Source: Onchocerca lupi
Lineage: Eukaryota > Nematoda > Chromadorea > Rhabditida > Onchocercidae
DNA length: 64,000 nucleotides
Direction: 5' to 3'
Assembly: GCA_028564675.1 (NCBI GenBank)
Contig: JAOVVO010000322.1
Location: 1-64,000, forward strand
Each line of letters starts with the position of its first letter. Position 1 is the stretch's first letter. The notes under the pieces were generated by a model, which was not told the DNA's origin, ran no database searches, and was given only the letters and a program-made list of their open reading frames with translations. This document shows positions 13,791 through 24,886 of the stretch, in pieces. A program made the translations under genes and the position numbers.

Positions 13791-14379
13791 TTCCTGTCAG
13801 AACACTCCGATTCACAGATAAACGAAGTGACACGTTGGAGATCAGTAAGGGGGAGGAACATCGAAAGGATGCAAAAGATTAGGATTTTGGAGCTAAAGTT
13901 ATTCAAGTTTGACACAAATCGACCCATCAGTAATTACTTGAATGCAAAGCCACAGCAGTTCAGATTGAGCGACAATCCTTTCATCGGGACAAGGAAAAGA
14001 ATAACTTGGTGATTAATTTACTTGGATATTCTCAAATAGTTGTTTATAACATAGACGAAGAACTCTTCTGTCAACCAGTAAAACTTTCTTCGAACAGGAA
14101 TCGTCATAACAACACAAAAAACTTTTTCGACAAATTTTGCTATACGCAACAAGTAACCATGTCGCATGCACCGTGTTTCATGCATTCGTTTTGATACTAA
14201 ACAAAAATAGATATATTGAAATCGGAAGGGCTTAGGATGTTGGCACATATAGTCTAAGTAATATGTGGTTTTTTTTTTTTTGCTTTGTCCGCATAAACTC
14301 AAACAAGTTTAACGTCATGGAAAGATTAATAGTTTATATTTAAGAATTAGACGTTAAAAGCATTCGAAAGTGCTATTTC

Positions 14380-15714
14380 ATGGCAGACAAATCTTCTTGG
14401 TATCGAGTTGAGCGTATTCTCTCCGAGAAATATGAACGAAGAGGTGCTCGATTGGAGAAACTCTACAAAATTTTATGGGCGTAGGCGATTTTTTTTTTTT
14501 TAATTTGTCGATATTTTAAAATTGACGGAATAATTGTTTTATTCTTGATAAGCAGTTGGTTATTATGAGACAAACATCGTCTTCGACGAATTTCTGTATT
14601 TCTGTAATATTATTTTGACTATTTGTTTGTAAAATATCTAGAGAGAAATTCTTTTTTATTTTACGACAGTAACTCTGTAAAGTCAAAATTTCCAAAACTC
14701 TCAGTTTATTAAGATTTGGATTAAAATGTATTCATAATTTTCTCCTTATTTCTTTGAATATGAAACTTAGCAGCGTAAATAAGATAGAGATATTTTTTTA
14801 ATATAGATTATCTATAGGCCTACATGGGAACCAGCAAAACGGATCAATGCTGAAGTTCCTTTAATTGTGGAGGCATATGAAAAGCAGAAGCAGAAACGTG
14901 CCGCAAATGGCCAGTCCAGTGGATCAAGTATTGAGTCTTCTGAAACAGCTGCTAAACCTAGTGCACAAAGTCCAAGCCCTAAACGAGCTCGTCATTCGGT
15001 GATTTTTCGAGCTTATAATTATATTTGATAAAGAGAACAAAGGAGGATTACTGTAAGTAGATGATTTCATAAAATTATTCAGTTGCTAAACAGTGTAACC
15101 TTACTACTTCGTTATCATTAAAAATTTAATTCAGGAATGACTGAAAGTTTCATTGCTTTATTGGTGAGAAATCGCGCCTTAGATCTTCTTTTTTGCTTTG
15201 TGAAGTGGTATATGGGGATCATAACTTGCTGGAGGACAGTGAAAACTTTTGAATCGAGTGAAATAGACGTAATTAGTATATAATTAGTGCAATAACAATA
15301 GCTTTGTTGCAGAAAAAGATCAAGATTGTCGGCGTAGTTAATGATAACGGACGGAACGTCGAAAATTCGACGTTATTAGTTGAGAGGTAAGTATTCTTTT
15401 ATTTTAATAGCGTTCGCTGATATTTTAGTTTATATTTGCTACAGTTATGAGTTCCTGAACTTTTGGGATCTGATTTTTGATCTTCAGTGTAATATAATAT
15501 TCAAAATTGACTCAGCCGTGTCTAAACATGTGATACTAGCTACTTCAGAGAGACATGAATTCATGTAAGACTAATTCTTTCAGTTTTGTTTTTTTTTTTT
15601 TGTAGTGAGTCTAGCGGTGAGCAATGGTGTATGCAGTATGAAGACATCAAAAGAGAATATTCAATCGAATTGATTGAATTTTTTGAAGGATGCGTTTCTG
15701 GTTTCACGCAATGA
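14380..15714 (+). CDS. HP1-like protein (chromo + chromo-shadow domains), 154 codons
   Basis: HP1 proteins bind H3K9-methylated chromatin through the chromodomain and dimerise through the chromo-shadow domain. Four exons read in consistent phase: 14380-14480, 14818-14998, 15313-15386 and 15606-15714 (TGA). Residues about 7-60 look like a chromodomain: SWYRVERILSEKY, then LYKILW, then PTWEPAKRI and an acidic/basic helix. A Ser/Lys hinge ending SPSPKRARHS follows. Residues about 95-154 look like a chromo-shadow domain, with KIVGVVNDNG, an EQWCMQYEDIKREY core and IELIEFFEG before the stop. An in-frame TAA at 14341 precedes the ATG, and an acceptor-like TTATATTTAAG ends 36 nt upstream, possibly a trans-splice site. 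The loop between LYKILW and TWEP, normally about eight residues, is absent. An unrecognised microexon in intron 1 cannot be excluded. Confidence 0.82.
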
Positions 15715-15818
15715 TCTCGTAATTACCTAACTAGTACTTCACCAGAAAAGTATTAGTATCAATTTTTTTTTTCCTAACTTATCAAAAATGTGTGATTCAT
15801 TCATAACCAAGCTCCCAC

Positions 15819-15824
15819 AATAAA
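15819..15824 (+). terminator. Candidate poly(A) signal of the HP1-like gene
   Basis: AATAAA lies about 105 nt after the stop codon, in CCCACAATAAAGGGC. The distance is reasonable for a nematode 3' UTR. Cleavage position is not determinable here. Confidence 0.45.
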
Positions 15825-16745
15825 GGGCAGAAACAACCTGTTGTGTTTGGTGAATGGATGTATATTTGTATTATAAATGAAAAATTGAGAGTTAAAATTT
15901 GGAGATTCATTTTTATTTGCTTATGCTAGTTTTATATTTATTGTTTATCGATTTATTTGATGTTGTACAAAATGATTATTCCTTTTATGATTTACTCATA
16001 TCTTCATGTGATTGAACTTTCATGTCACTGTCAATTTTTTTTTACATTTTGCTGAAAAAAAAGCTGCTTCGCAAGTAATTATCCTCGAGAATTCTCTGAA
16101 ACAGAAAGGTGACGAAGTCATATTTACAAATTTTCTTGCGGAAACAACATATGTTTATGTATAGAGGAACGATAAATATGCTTTTTTATATGCTAAAGAT
16201 GAAACTTTTCAGGGAGAGTTTGTGTAATCTGTTTTGATTCAAATTAGCGGAGTGCAATTGGAAATAATGTTTACTGGGTTTTGAATTCCAATTGTCTAAA
16301 ATAGATGTAGCAAGGCCAACATTAGTAAAAGATTGAGCCTATGGAAATGGAAAAATCTTTAGAAGTCCCGTAATGAATGCTAAGTGGAGAAATGTAGGAT
16401 TTCCAGAAAATTATATATCTGAAAAAGCTATTTTAGCGCAACGTGACGAACTAGATTTATTCATATATATTTATTATGCTTTACATATTCTACTTCAATG
16501 GTTAGTTCTTACATTTTGTAAATTCTGCATGCTTCTTTCTATTTGGCTTATTCTATTTCGGAGCCTCTATTTTGTTCATTTAATTTTAGAAGTCTTTTTG
16601 TATTATTCTGTTATTATTTATTATTTAAGGAACAAAAAATTGGTAGTTAACGGTATTTTATAATTAATTTCGGTTTATTAGCATTGTCAAGACTTGAATA
16701 ATTCTTCTTCATTGAAATTTACGTTGTGTTTTTAATTGTACTTTA

Positions 16746-16845
16746 CTCTATTCAGGTGAATAAAATTATCTTACTCAGGTGAATAAAACTGTACTTTATC
16801 TTATTCAAGTGAATAAAATTGTATTTTATCTTATTCAGAGAAATA
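16746..16845. repeat. 30-bp tandem repeat with palindromic core
   Basis: Two clean 30-bp units (16771-16800, 16801-16830) are flanked by partial units. Each contains TTATTCAAGTGAATAA or a variant, which is a hairpin-forming inverted repeat (TTATTCA/TGAATAA). Confidence 0.75.
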
Positions 16846-17935
16846 TTCAACAAATTACAGAGCAAATCGGTTGTGAAATAAAATAGAATATAAGGAACTT
16901 GAGGTAAAATCTCATTCGTATCTGATCACTCTACTTTATTCCTAACTTTTTTTGCATGAAAGCATTTCTGAAGAGGAAATAGTTAACAATGGAATTTTTC
17001 AAAGATCAATTTTACTCAAGACTGAGAATATATTCAGATTCAATTGTTAGATAGCATACAAGTCTATCTTGGAAATTAAACATAACATTGTCTGTTTAAA
17101 ATATTAATTTATAAATTTTTGAAAATTTTTGAGAATGATTGAACGATTTTTTCCTATTTACTACAGGAAATTAAATCAAAATTCAAAAATGTCATCTGAT
17201 TTGGCTATCGATAACAAGCCTTCTGAACTTTTTAACTACTGGTCATTTTGTAATAAATATATATTTTAAGGCTTTTATGTTAAGAAATAATCTATATACG
17301 CAATGTAAACGCATACGCAAGTACACGTCTATAACAATAATAGCATGATACAGATCAAACTTATTTAAATGTGGTAACTTATAATACAACGAATAATCAA
17401 ATACAACAATACTTGAAATAACACACATCATCAGTAACCGAGATCGATACTACATAATTCAATTTTAACTTAAAAATTTGGGAGAATTGTATTATTTAAT
17501 CAAAATTTAGAAATAATAAGGGCGAAAAACGAGAATACATCTTTTTTCAATTTGCTTCAAAATTCCTGAAGTCCTGCTATTTCCAATTCCGGTGACTCAC
17601 ATTACAGTAATCCAAAAATTAAGTCAAATGATTCTCTTCAAACTTATATTATCATATAAAATTTTTCGTTGGGAATAAAAACAGTTTTAAAATGAATATT
17701 ATTTTAAAAAAAAAAATTCAAAATTATAGGACTGTAGACATATAAAACTATAAAATTAAAATAAAAATCTTTTGAAAAAAGCAAATTATTTATTCAAATC
17801 ATTTGATATTTCAGTATTATCCTAATTAATATAAATTTATTCTTTCTTTTTGGTTTCAAAATTTACTAAAATTATTTCAATGAGAAACATTTATCATAAA
17901 TGTTAAAATGAAAGTATTTTACGGATATTTCATGA

Positions 17936-17941
17936 TTTATT
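17936..17941 (-). terminator. Candidate poly(A) signal of the 306-residue SMOC-like gene
   Basis: AATAAA on the minus strand, about 140 nt beyond the stop codon at 18081-18083. Supported only by motif and position in AT-rich DNA. Confidence 0.3.
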
Positions 17942-18080
17942 AATATTTGATAAATTAGTACTAGAACAAATCTCCTCGTAGTGGTAGTAATAATATAATG
18001 CACTTAAAGCTTTGATAATATTAATATTTTGTTTTCTTATCAAAAGATGAAAAAATTTAATTAATTTTAATCTTTTGAAA

Positions 18081-18193
18081 CTAATCATCAGGTTGTAGAA
18101 TATCCAGAAATGGATTCTTTCGTGGTAATGTTACTTTCGTTTTTGCTACTGAAACTGTTGAAATAGTCATATCCGCTGAAAAATTAAAGCTTT

Positions 18194-18230
<37 letters not shown>

Positions 18231-21200
18231 TAATCATAAACAATCATTTCCTGTGATTTCTTCTTATTTTGATTTTTTATCTACGATTAGCAGAATCTTT
18301 GAATTATTCAAAATTTAATCGAAATTTTAATTTAGTAAACTAAGAATTCTCCTCAAACTGAAATCTTTTACAATTTTTATAAAATACAATAATAATAATA
18401 GTACCATGATTAGTAATATATTTTAAAATTAGACTTCTTCAGGACTAAAACAAATCATAGGAAATTGATTATTTAGGATTAAATTAAGTCATAGAGAGTT
18501 ATAAAAATATTTTCCATCACATTTTTTATTCCTTTCATTTCTTGACAAATTGCAAATTATAAGATCAAAAACTAACCATAAATTGTACAATTCAACCATT
18601 CATCCAACCTAATTTGCTTATTTCCATCTCGATCGCAAAAGCGTAAAAAATTTCGCCCACATTTGCGAACTTTATTCAACAAACGTAACTCATTTCGATA
18701 TGACTTCCATTCTTTTCGTTCCAATCGCTGAAACTTTTAAAATTTCTCCATTCTGCTATCAAATTTAGTCCATAAAAGAGTGATAAGGTATGATTGAAAG
18801 TAATTATTTAATTATCCTATGATGATAAGAAATGATAAGATAACAAAGGGAGATTTTTCTTCTTCTTCCCTTATAAAGTAGATAATTAAAAGAGTTAAGT
18901 AATTATTTGTCTTTTAAAATTAAAAATTGATAATTAAGAGACAAACTGAATTGTTGTTGACATCAAGTTGTTCGAATTTCCATCGAACAGCTTTATCTTT
19001 ACTAGTGATAGCATCATCGTTTGCTTCATCACCTAATGCCAAAATCCATTCACTAATTAATGAGGAAAATAATCGTTGATAAAATTTCGCTTTTTTTTTA
19101 CCCGAACAACCTATAATTTAAAATATGTTTTTCGTAATATTTTTGATAATAATCCACGTATTTCTCCATTTAATAATAGTAAAATTGTATTAATTCATTT
19201 CGAAATTTCAAAATTATCAATCAAATAAGACGGATTATCATAGTAATATAAATTTTTAAAAAATAAAAGTATTGGAAAATTTGTTTAAATTTGAATTTTT
19301 AAAAATTTAATCTACCTTTAATTTGTCGTCTAGAATCATCACCCTGTTGAAGTCTTCCATCACAGTTTGGTTTAGCGTTATATTTCGATGTACCGGACAA
19401 TGGAATTCCTGTTTCCGGATTTACACACCAACAAATATGCGATAAACGATGACACTGAATTCGATCAAACAATCTGCGAAAAAGTTAAAAATTCGATAAA
19501 AAATAAAAAAAAGAAGAAGAAAGAGCAAATTAGTATCGTATATTACTTTAAAGTTTAAAACATAATTTCTTCATATTCCGATAATCATTTTCAAAAAAAA
19601 AAAAATCAATCAATAAAATTTTCTTTAAAATATTTTACATTCCAATAATGGATCAAATGAAACTATCTCTCATGAGAAACTTTGAGAAAGAAAATTTCGT
19701 TTGACTTTTATTTAGAGAAGAATCTTCACATTATAAAGCATTAGCTTTTTTTTGCGTCAAATCTCCACGTTTTAACGTTACGCACGTCATTTATTTCATG
19801 ACAAATGACGTATATAATTGTTTCAACTGATACATTGATATCATATAATATATCATTATCATACAAATACTTACATATCACTATCACCAGCACAAGTTGG
19901 TATATAATTGCCATTTTCCGGATTATTTTCCAATTTTCTCATTGCTCGTTCTCGTTGTGTACGACAATCTGTTTTGCCTGTATTTATTGAATAATTTTTA
20001 CAATTTTAACGATTAAATTTCATATTGATATTTAATTTTAAAAAAAAAATCAATAATTTCTCCGAAAATTCATTAAATTTATTATCGATGCTATTAAAAA
20101 TGACAAGATTATTTGAACCATAATGAAACTAGTTTTTTCTTTTTTTATTTTGAAAAAGTTTTTAAATGAATATTCCAGAAATTTTCGGATATTATATGTG
20201 AAAAATTTTAAGCATTGAAAGCAGAAATAATAAGTCTCAAAATTTAAATACTATTCTATTAATCGATCAAGATCGTGAATTTGCTTTTAAAAGTTTTAAA
20301 TTAATATTCCACAAATTCTGGGACAATAGTTCTAAAAACTTTTTAAGCTTTAAAAGCAGAAATAATAAATCCAACAATCACAATTCAAAATATATTAATT
20401 ATAGCGCAAAGGTCAAAGGTTAGCTTAATTAGCTTATATTAAGATATTTCTATAATACAAAAATTGTTGATTATTTCGTCATATCAAAAAATTTCGATTT
20501 TTCCGACAAATATTATCCGATTGAAGTTCGTGAATTTACTCTTAAAAGTTTGTTTTCTCAGTTTGTTTCGTAATTTCAGTAAACAATTTGTTTACAAAAA
20601 AACGGCGACAACTGCGCCTTACCAAAAGTATCCTCTTTTGCGTCATTTCGTTCTTCCTCATCTTTTTCACGCTTTAATTCAGTTTCATTTTTCCGCCTAC
20701 TATCAACAATTGGCATACCAATGATACTTCCTGCATGTACAATACCTAAATTTAAAAATTATTTACTAATTCTAACATTTCATAATTAATCGTTCTTTTA
20801 ATTATTAGAATGTAATTAGCTAAAAATTTATTAATTAATCTGCCACAAAGCAAAAAAAAAAAAAAAAAGAAAAACAAGCTTGTTGAGTTTTTTTTTCCCT
20901 GCAAAAATAGATTAGTATTATTAATGAAATAGCATTTTAATTAATTTCAAATTAATTTAAAATATTTTCTGATCCAATATTAATAAGATAATTTGAATTC
21001 ATACATTATCTAATCAGAAAACTATTATTTAATATCAAAAATAAATAAATAAATGAATATGTTAGCTTAAGATTAACTTAAATTCTATGCTTGTTTAAAG
21101 ATTTTTACTAAGAAATATAGAATTGCAGGAAATTCATAATTAAAACAAATTTTTATTATCGATGATAAAAACAGGTTGAATAAGATGACAAATGATAATG

Positions 21201-21594
21201 GAATATGTTTCAATCTTCTCACTTATCAATATGATATTATTTCGTTTCTTCCATTAAAAATTGAAATCATGAATAAATAAATAAATATGTTTTAAAAAAA
21301 AGACCCTCCATCAGTCGAAATCTAAATTTGATATGAAATAATTGAAAAATGATTCAAATTTTCAAGAAACTAATCATCTCATATCAAAGTAATAATTTAT
21401 AAAGAGATAATATAGAAGAAATATTCATTAAAAAAAAAAAAGAATTAGTCAACAAAACCGCCAAATAATCCATTTTGTTGTTTCGAGTTATCACGACTGA
21501 TAAGGTGATAACGTGCATCGTTGAAATTGAATAAATAGATAAACATTAGTAATAGTACTGTTATGCAATCATTGTTTTTCAAGGAATACATCAT
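18081..21594 (-). CDS. SMOC-like secreted protein: signal peptide, thyroglobulin type-1 domain, EC (EF-hand pair) domain
   Basis: Predicted extracellular calcium-binding matricellular protein of 306 residues. SMOC relatives modulate BMP signalling and matrix interactions. Exons (minus strand): 21594-21459, 20745-20623, 19968-19875, 19473-19316, 19110-18947, 18727-18577 and 18175-18081; lengths sum to 921 nt with all phases matching. Residues 1-27 form a signal peptide (MMYSLK..., VLLLMFIYLF). Residues 47-86 are a charged linker. The thyroglobulin type-1 domain has six Cys at 88, 113, 125, 132, 134 and 155, with the CWCV hallmark at 132-135. EF-hand loops are at 220-231 (DVNNNSRLERKE) and 257-268 (DRDGNKQIRLDE), the latter flanked by paired Cys 256/272. 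The tail ends NPFLDILQPDD. No Kazal domain, as in the short nematode SMOC type. The exon 1 donor (GTTTTG) is weak, and exon 2 could instead start at 20730 in the same frame. Confidence 0.88.
18196..18239. repeat. Poly(T) run of about 44 nt
   Basis: Uninterrupted T on the plus strand (poly-A on the sense strand of the SMOC-like gene) inside its last intron, about 20 nt from the acceptor of the last exon. It is the longest homopolymer noticed in the window, so its exact length depends on assembly quality. Confidence 0.9.
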
Positions 21595-21798
21595 TTTTTA
21601 AATGGTACCAACAAAATAGCAGTAATAGTAGGAATAGAAGCAATATCCGGTGATCATAGTACGTTTGGATAATCTGATTCAACAATGATTCAACTTTTCC
21701 GTCTGATAACGATGATAAGAAGGTCTATGAATATATGTTATTGATAATGAACCACCTTGATATGTATGTTTACCGGTATGGAAGACATGAAAATACAA

Positions 21799-21817
21799 GT
21801 GATAACGTGATAACGTG
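21799..21817. promoter_or_regulatory. Overlapping TGATAACGTG pair upstream of the 306-residue SMOC-like gene
   Basis: Two copies of TGATAACGTG overlap with 8-bp spacing at 21800-21809 and 21808-21817, about 205-220 nt upstream of the predicted ATG (21594, minus strand). TGATAA matches the GATA-factor consensus used by nematode intestinal GATA proteins, and ACGTG is a bHLH/HIF-type core. The same 15-mer recurs upstream of the paralogue. A regulatory role is inferred from motif and position only. Confidence 0.3.
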
Positions 21818-24250
21818 GAAATACAAGCAACATGCATTTCAAAAAAAAAAAAAAAACGAATAAAATCAGGAAAAATGAATTATCGAACAAAAAAAAAATC
21901 GTGACGATTTTGGACAAAAAAAAAAAAAAAACTTGACAAGGAGAATAATTAATTATCTAGAAAAGGTTTTGCATGAGAAATGATAAATAGTCTGTTAAAT
22001 AGATAAAAAGAAAGAAGATAAATAAGAATTACGCAAAGAAGCTGATAAATGAAATACTGATCAAATAGAACTGATAAGAGAGAAGAAGAAATTGTAAAGA
22101 TTCATTTGTAGAAATTATTTGGATAATTAGTGAAATTAATAAGTATGATTTAAGTAATTATTGAAATAACAAAATTTGAATTAAATATCGACTCTGGATT
22201 TATTATTTATTTTTTTAATTATTTGTTGTTTAATTTTATATTGAAAAAGATTTTTAATTTCCTACTTATCATTAGATTATTACATTTAATTTAGCATCTA
22301 ATTACAGCAGAAAAAATTCTGATAGTATCTTCAACACTGCAATCAGATATCCAGAATAGAATTTCAAAAAGAAAAAATTGGATAAAATTGATAAGCGAGT
22401 ACTTTTTTACGTATACATACACGTATTATACGTGTTATACGTGTTAAACTAAAGATTAAAACTAATTAACAAAAATTGATAAGTGAAATTGGAAATATAT
22501 TGCCAGTGTTTAATATTTTTGGAAAAAGAAAATATAAAAGAGACTTCTGGACATTGGAGATTAAAGAAAAAAGAAAAAAAAAGAAGTATCCAGACTAATT
22601 AGCTTCATTAAAATTGTTAATCGAAGAATTTTAGGTAAGCAAAGATCGGTAGAAAGACTAAGGAAAATAAGGAGGAAGACATTTACAGATAAAATTTCGG
22701 CTGCGGTAATTAAATTAATTATTCAATCAAAGGTAAATATATCATTAAAAAAAAAGACGAATAAATTAATAGTACTCAAGAATTTATTTAAACTTTGATT
22801 TATTTCAATTCTAATTTGTATTTCAGATATATTCGATACTAAGTATTATTGTTTCAATTATTGTGTTATCTTTCCATACTATTTATTATTACTATATTTA
22901 AGGTATTGATGAATGTTTTATAGACTAAATTATTGTGATCATAAAAAGTTCTTCGAGTTAAAAGGTTAAATTTTGCATTTTTCTTGATCTAAATTTGCTT
23001 TTTTTGAATTTCAATAAAATAAATGAATAATCGAAATAAGGTAATTTTGTTAGAATTTGACTATAACACAAAAATTTAGCTGTAGTAAAATGATCTTTGT
23101 TCTATAATGAAAAACATAGGCTCTAGTTTGACTTGGCTAAATTTGACTTGGCCACATACTTGTATTACTCGACATTATTCCTCACATTTTACATTTTTTG
23201 TTCTTCTTAATTTAATTTATTAAATTTATAATTTATTAAAAATAAAATGATGAAATGAAAAATCTGCTAGTGAAATAATATTCAACCTTTCAATATCTAA
23301 GTTTTTTTTTGGAAATTCACAATTGAGAAAAAAACTAGTTCTTATCATCATTTTCCTCCTATGGATAACATTTCAAACTGATATGAAAAATCGATTTAGA
23401 TAAGATGATGGAGAATCTGGCAGAAAAGATAGGAATGATAATTGATGTGAATTAACAATGATAATAATTATCATAATAATGATACATATAATGATAACAA
23501 TAATGATAATGATACGTATTGTAATCAGATGATGATGTATATTGATATTGAAAATGATTCTCCGAGATACGGATATGAGTAATATTGAATTTGATAAGGA
23601 AAAAAGATTTTTTACGATAAACTCAAAATTGCAATTTGGTTAAGCCGGTCAAAGGTCAAGAAAAAATGTCACACATAAAAAGCAGTTTCAGATGAGATCA
23701 ATTCAACCTGTGATTATTTTTCGGGAAAAACAATCAAAAATCAATTTATTTTTAAATAAAATTTTAATAATGTGACACGCTTATGCCTCAAAAATGTGAC
23801 AAGAATTTGTCTACTTTCCTGCTTCAACTAATTTGCAACTTTAAACTTCTGATAAATGAATGTATGGATTATCATAAAAATAATAAATAAATGAAGTGAT
23901 AAGTTTGTTATCAATGATTAAAGGAATTGTGATGCCAAAAAAAAAAATTGAAATAAAGGATTGAAATGATAATTGGAAATGACAATTTATGGTAAGGACA
24001 AATTGGGATGAAAATGAGGAGAGAAAAGAAGAAGGAGGATGGAAGGATTGATAGATTTTACAATTCGATAAGTATCAAATAATTCTTCTATCTACCATTT
24101 TTCTTCCTCTTTTCATTTCATTTCATTTTTTTGTTTTTCGAAGGAGGAAAAAAAAATTGTGACAATTATAGTTCAACAAATTATTCGTATGAAAATTTCA
24201 TTTTGATAAGAATAAAAATTTTCAAATAGAAATCATTCTCAATTCTCGAA

Positions 24251-24548
24251 TGAATTGATTCAATTGCAAAAATATATCGAGATAAATTTATTTGATTTGT
24301 TTGTGAAATTGTTATATCCTAATTGAACTATTTAAATTATTCAATTATTGGAATAAATTTAAAAGAAAAAAAAGTTGAATAACTAAGAAGTAAATTGATT
24401 GAATTGCAAAAATATATCGAGATTGATATTTGGATTGAAATTTATTTGACTTGTTTGTGAAATTGTTATATCCTAATTGAACTATTTAAATTATTCAATT
24501 ATTGGAATAAATTTAAAAAAAAAAAAAAAGTTGGATAACTGAGAAGTA
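24251..24548. repeat. Tandem duplication, about 140-155 bp unit, two copies
   Basis: Copy 1 is about 24251-24390 and copy 2 about 24391-24548. Both run from AATTGATT(C/G)AATTGCAAAA through TTGTGAAATTGTTATATCCT to AAGTTG(A/G)ATAACT(A/G)AGAAG. They are nearly identical apart from a short insertion in copy 2 (GATATTTGGATTGAAAT) and poly(A) length, so the duplication looks recent. Confidence 0.9.
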
Positions 24549-24886
24549 ATTAATTGTAAATACAACCTTTTCTTCCTACAAATTCTTTCCATTCAAAGAT
24601 AAGAAAAAAAAAAAAGAAAGAAGAAACTACTTCCAATCAAATAGAATATCAATGAAAGGTCAAAAGTCATATATTAAAAAAATTTTTGTTATTAAAAGTT
24701 AATGAAAATTATGAAGTTGTGTAATAAAAATTGAATAAATTTAATATCAAATCCCTTAGCATTATTTTAAGCATAGGAAAAAAAAAAAAAAAACAAGGCT
24801 ATACCATTCAAATTTGATAATTGAAAGCATGACCTCTGAATTTGACCTCTCAAAAATGGTAATTAATGGCAATCAATTCTTTTCCA

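Larger units (their letters stand above)
11537..14379. other. Intergenic region between RTF1 and the HP1-like gene
   Basis: The first part (to about 12700) is AT-rich and presumably includes the RTF1 3' untranslated region. A 131-codon, very hydrophobic open frame at 12339-12734 is probably a by-product of T-rich sequence. From about 12870 the character changes: a 35-bp minisatellite (12870-13042) is followed by a GC-richer island (about 13060-14200) with diverged internal duplications. Several 60-106-codon frames in the island, on both strands, match no family I recognise. Confidence 0.6.
15715..18080. other. Intergenic region between the convergent HP1-like and SMOC-like genes
   Basis: The region contains the 3' ends of two convergent genes. 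It is AT-rich, with a 30-bp repeat cluster at about 16746-16845 and a candidate poly(A) signal for each gene. The open frames at 16373 (+) and 17243 (-) are hydrophobic or low-complexity and resemble no family I know. Confidence 0.6.
21595..24886. other. Intergenic region between the two SMOC-like genes
   Basis: The region is AT-rich, with no recognised exon beyond the two genes. It contains the 5' flank of the 306-residue gene, with overlapping TGATAACGTG elements at 21800-21817. It also holds TACGTGTTA repeats near 22420-22445, TAATGATAA-rich low complexity at about 23455-23535, and a 140-bp tandem duplication at 24251-24548. Confidence 0.6.

Noticed and set aside
13607..13927. 106-codon minus-strand frame with membrane-like stretches
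   Set aside because: It lies in the diverged-repeat island, resembles no family I know and has a competing plus-strand frame. Not enough to call a gene.
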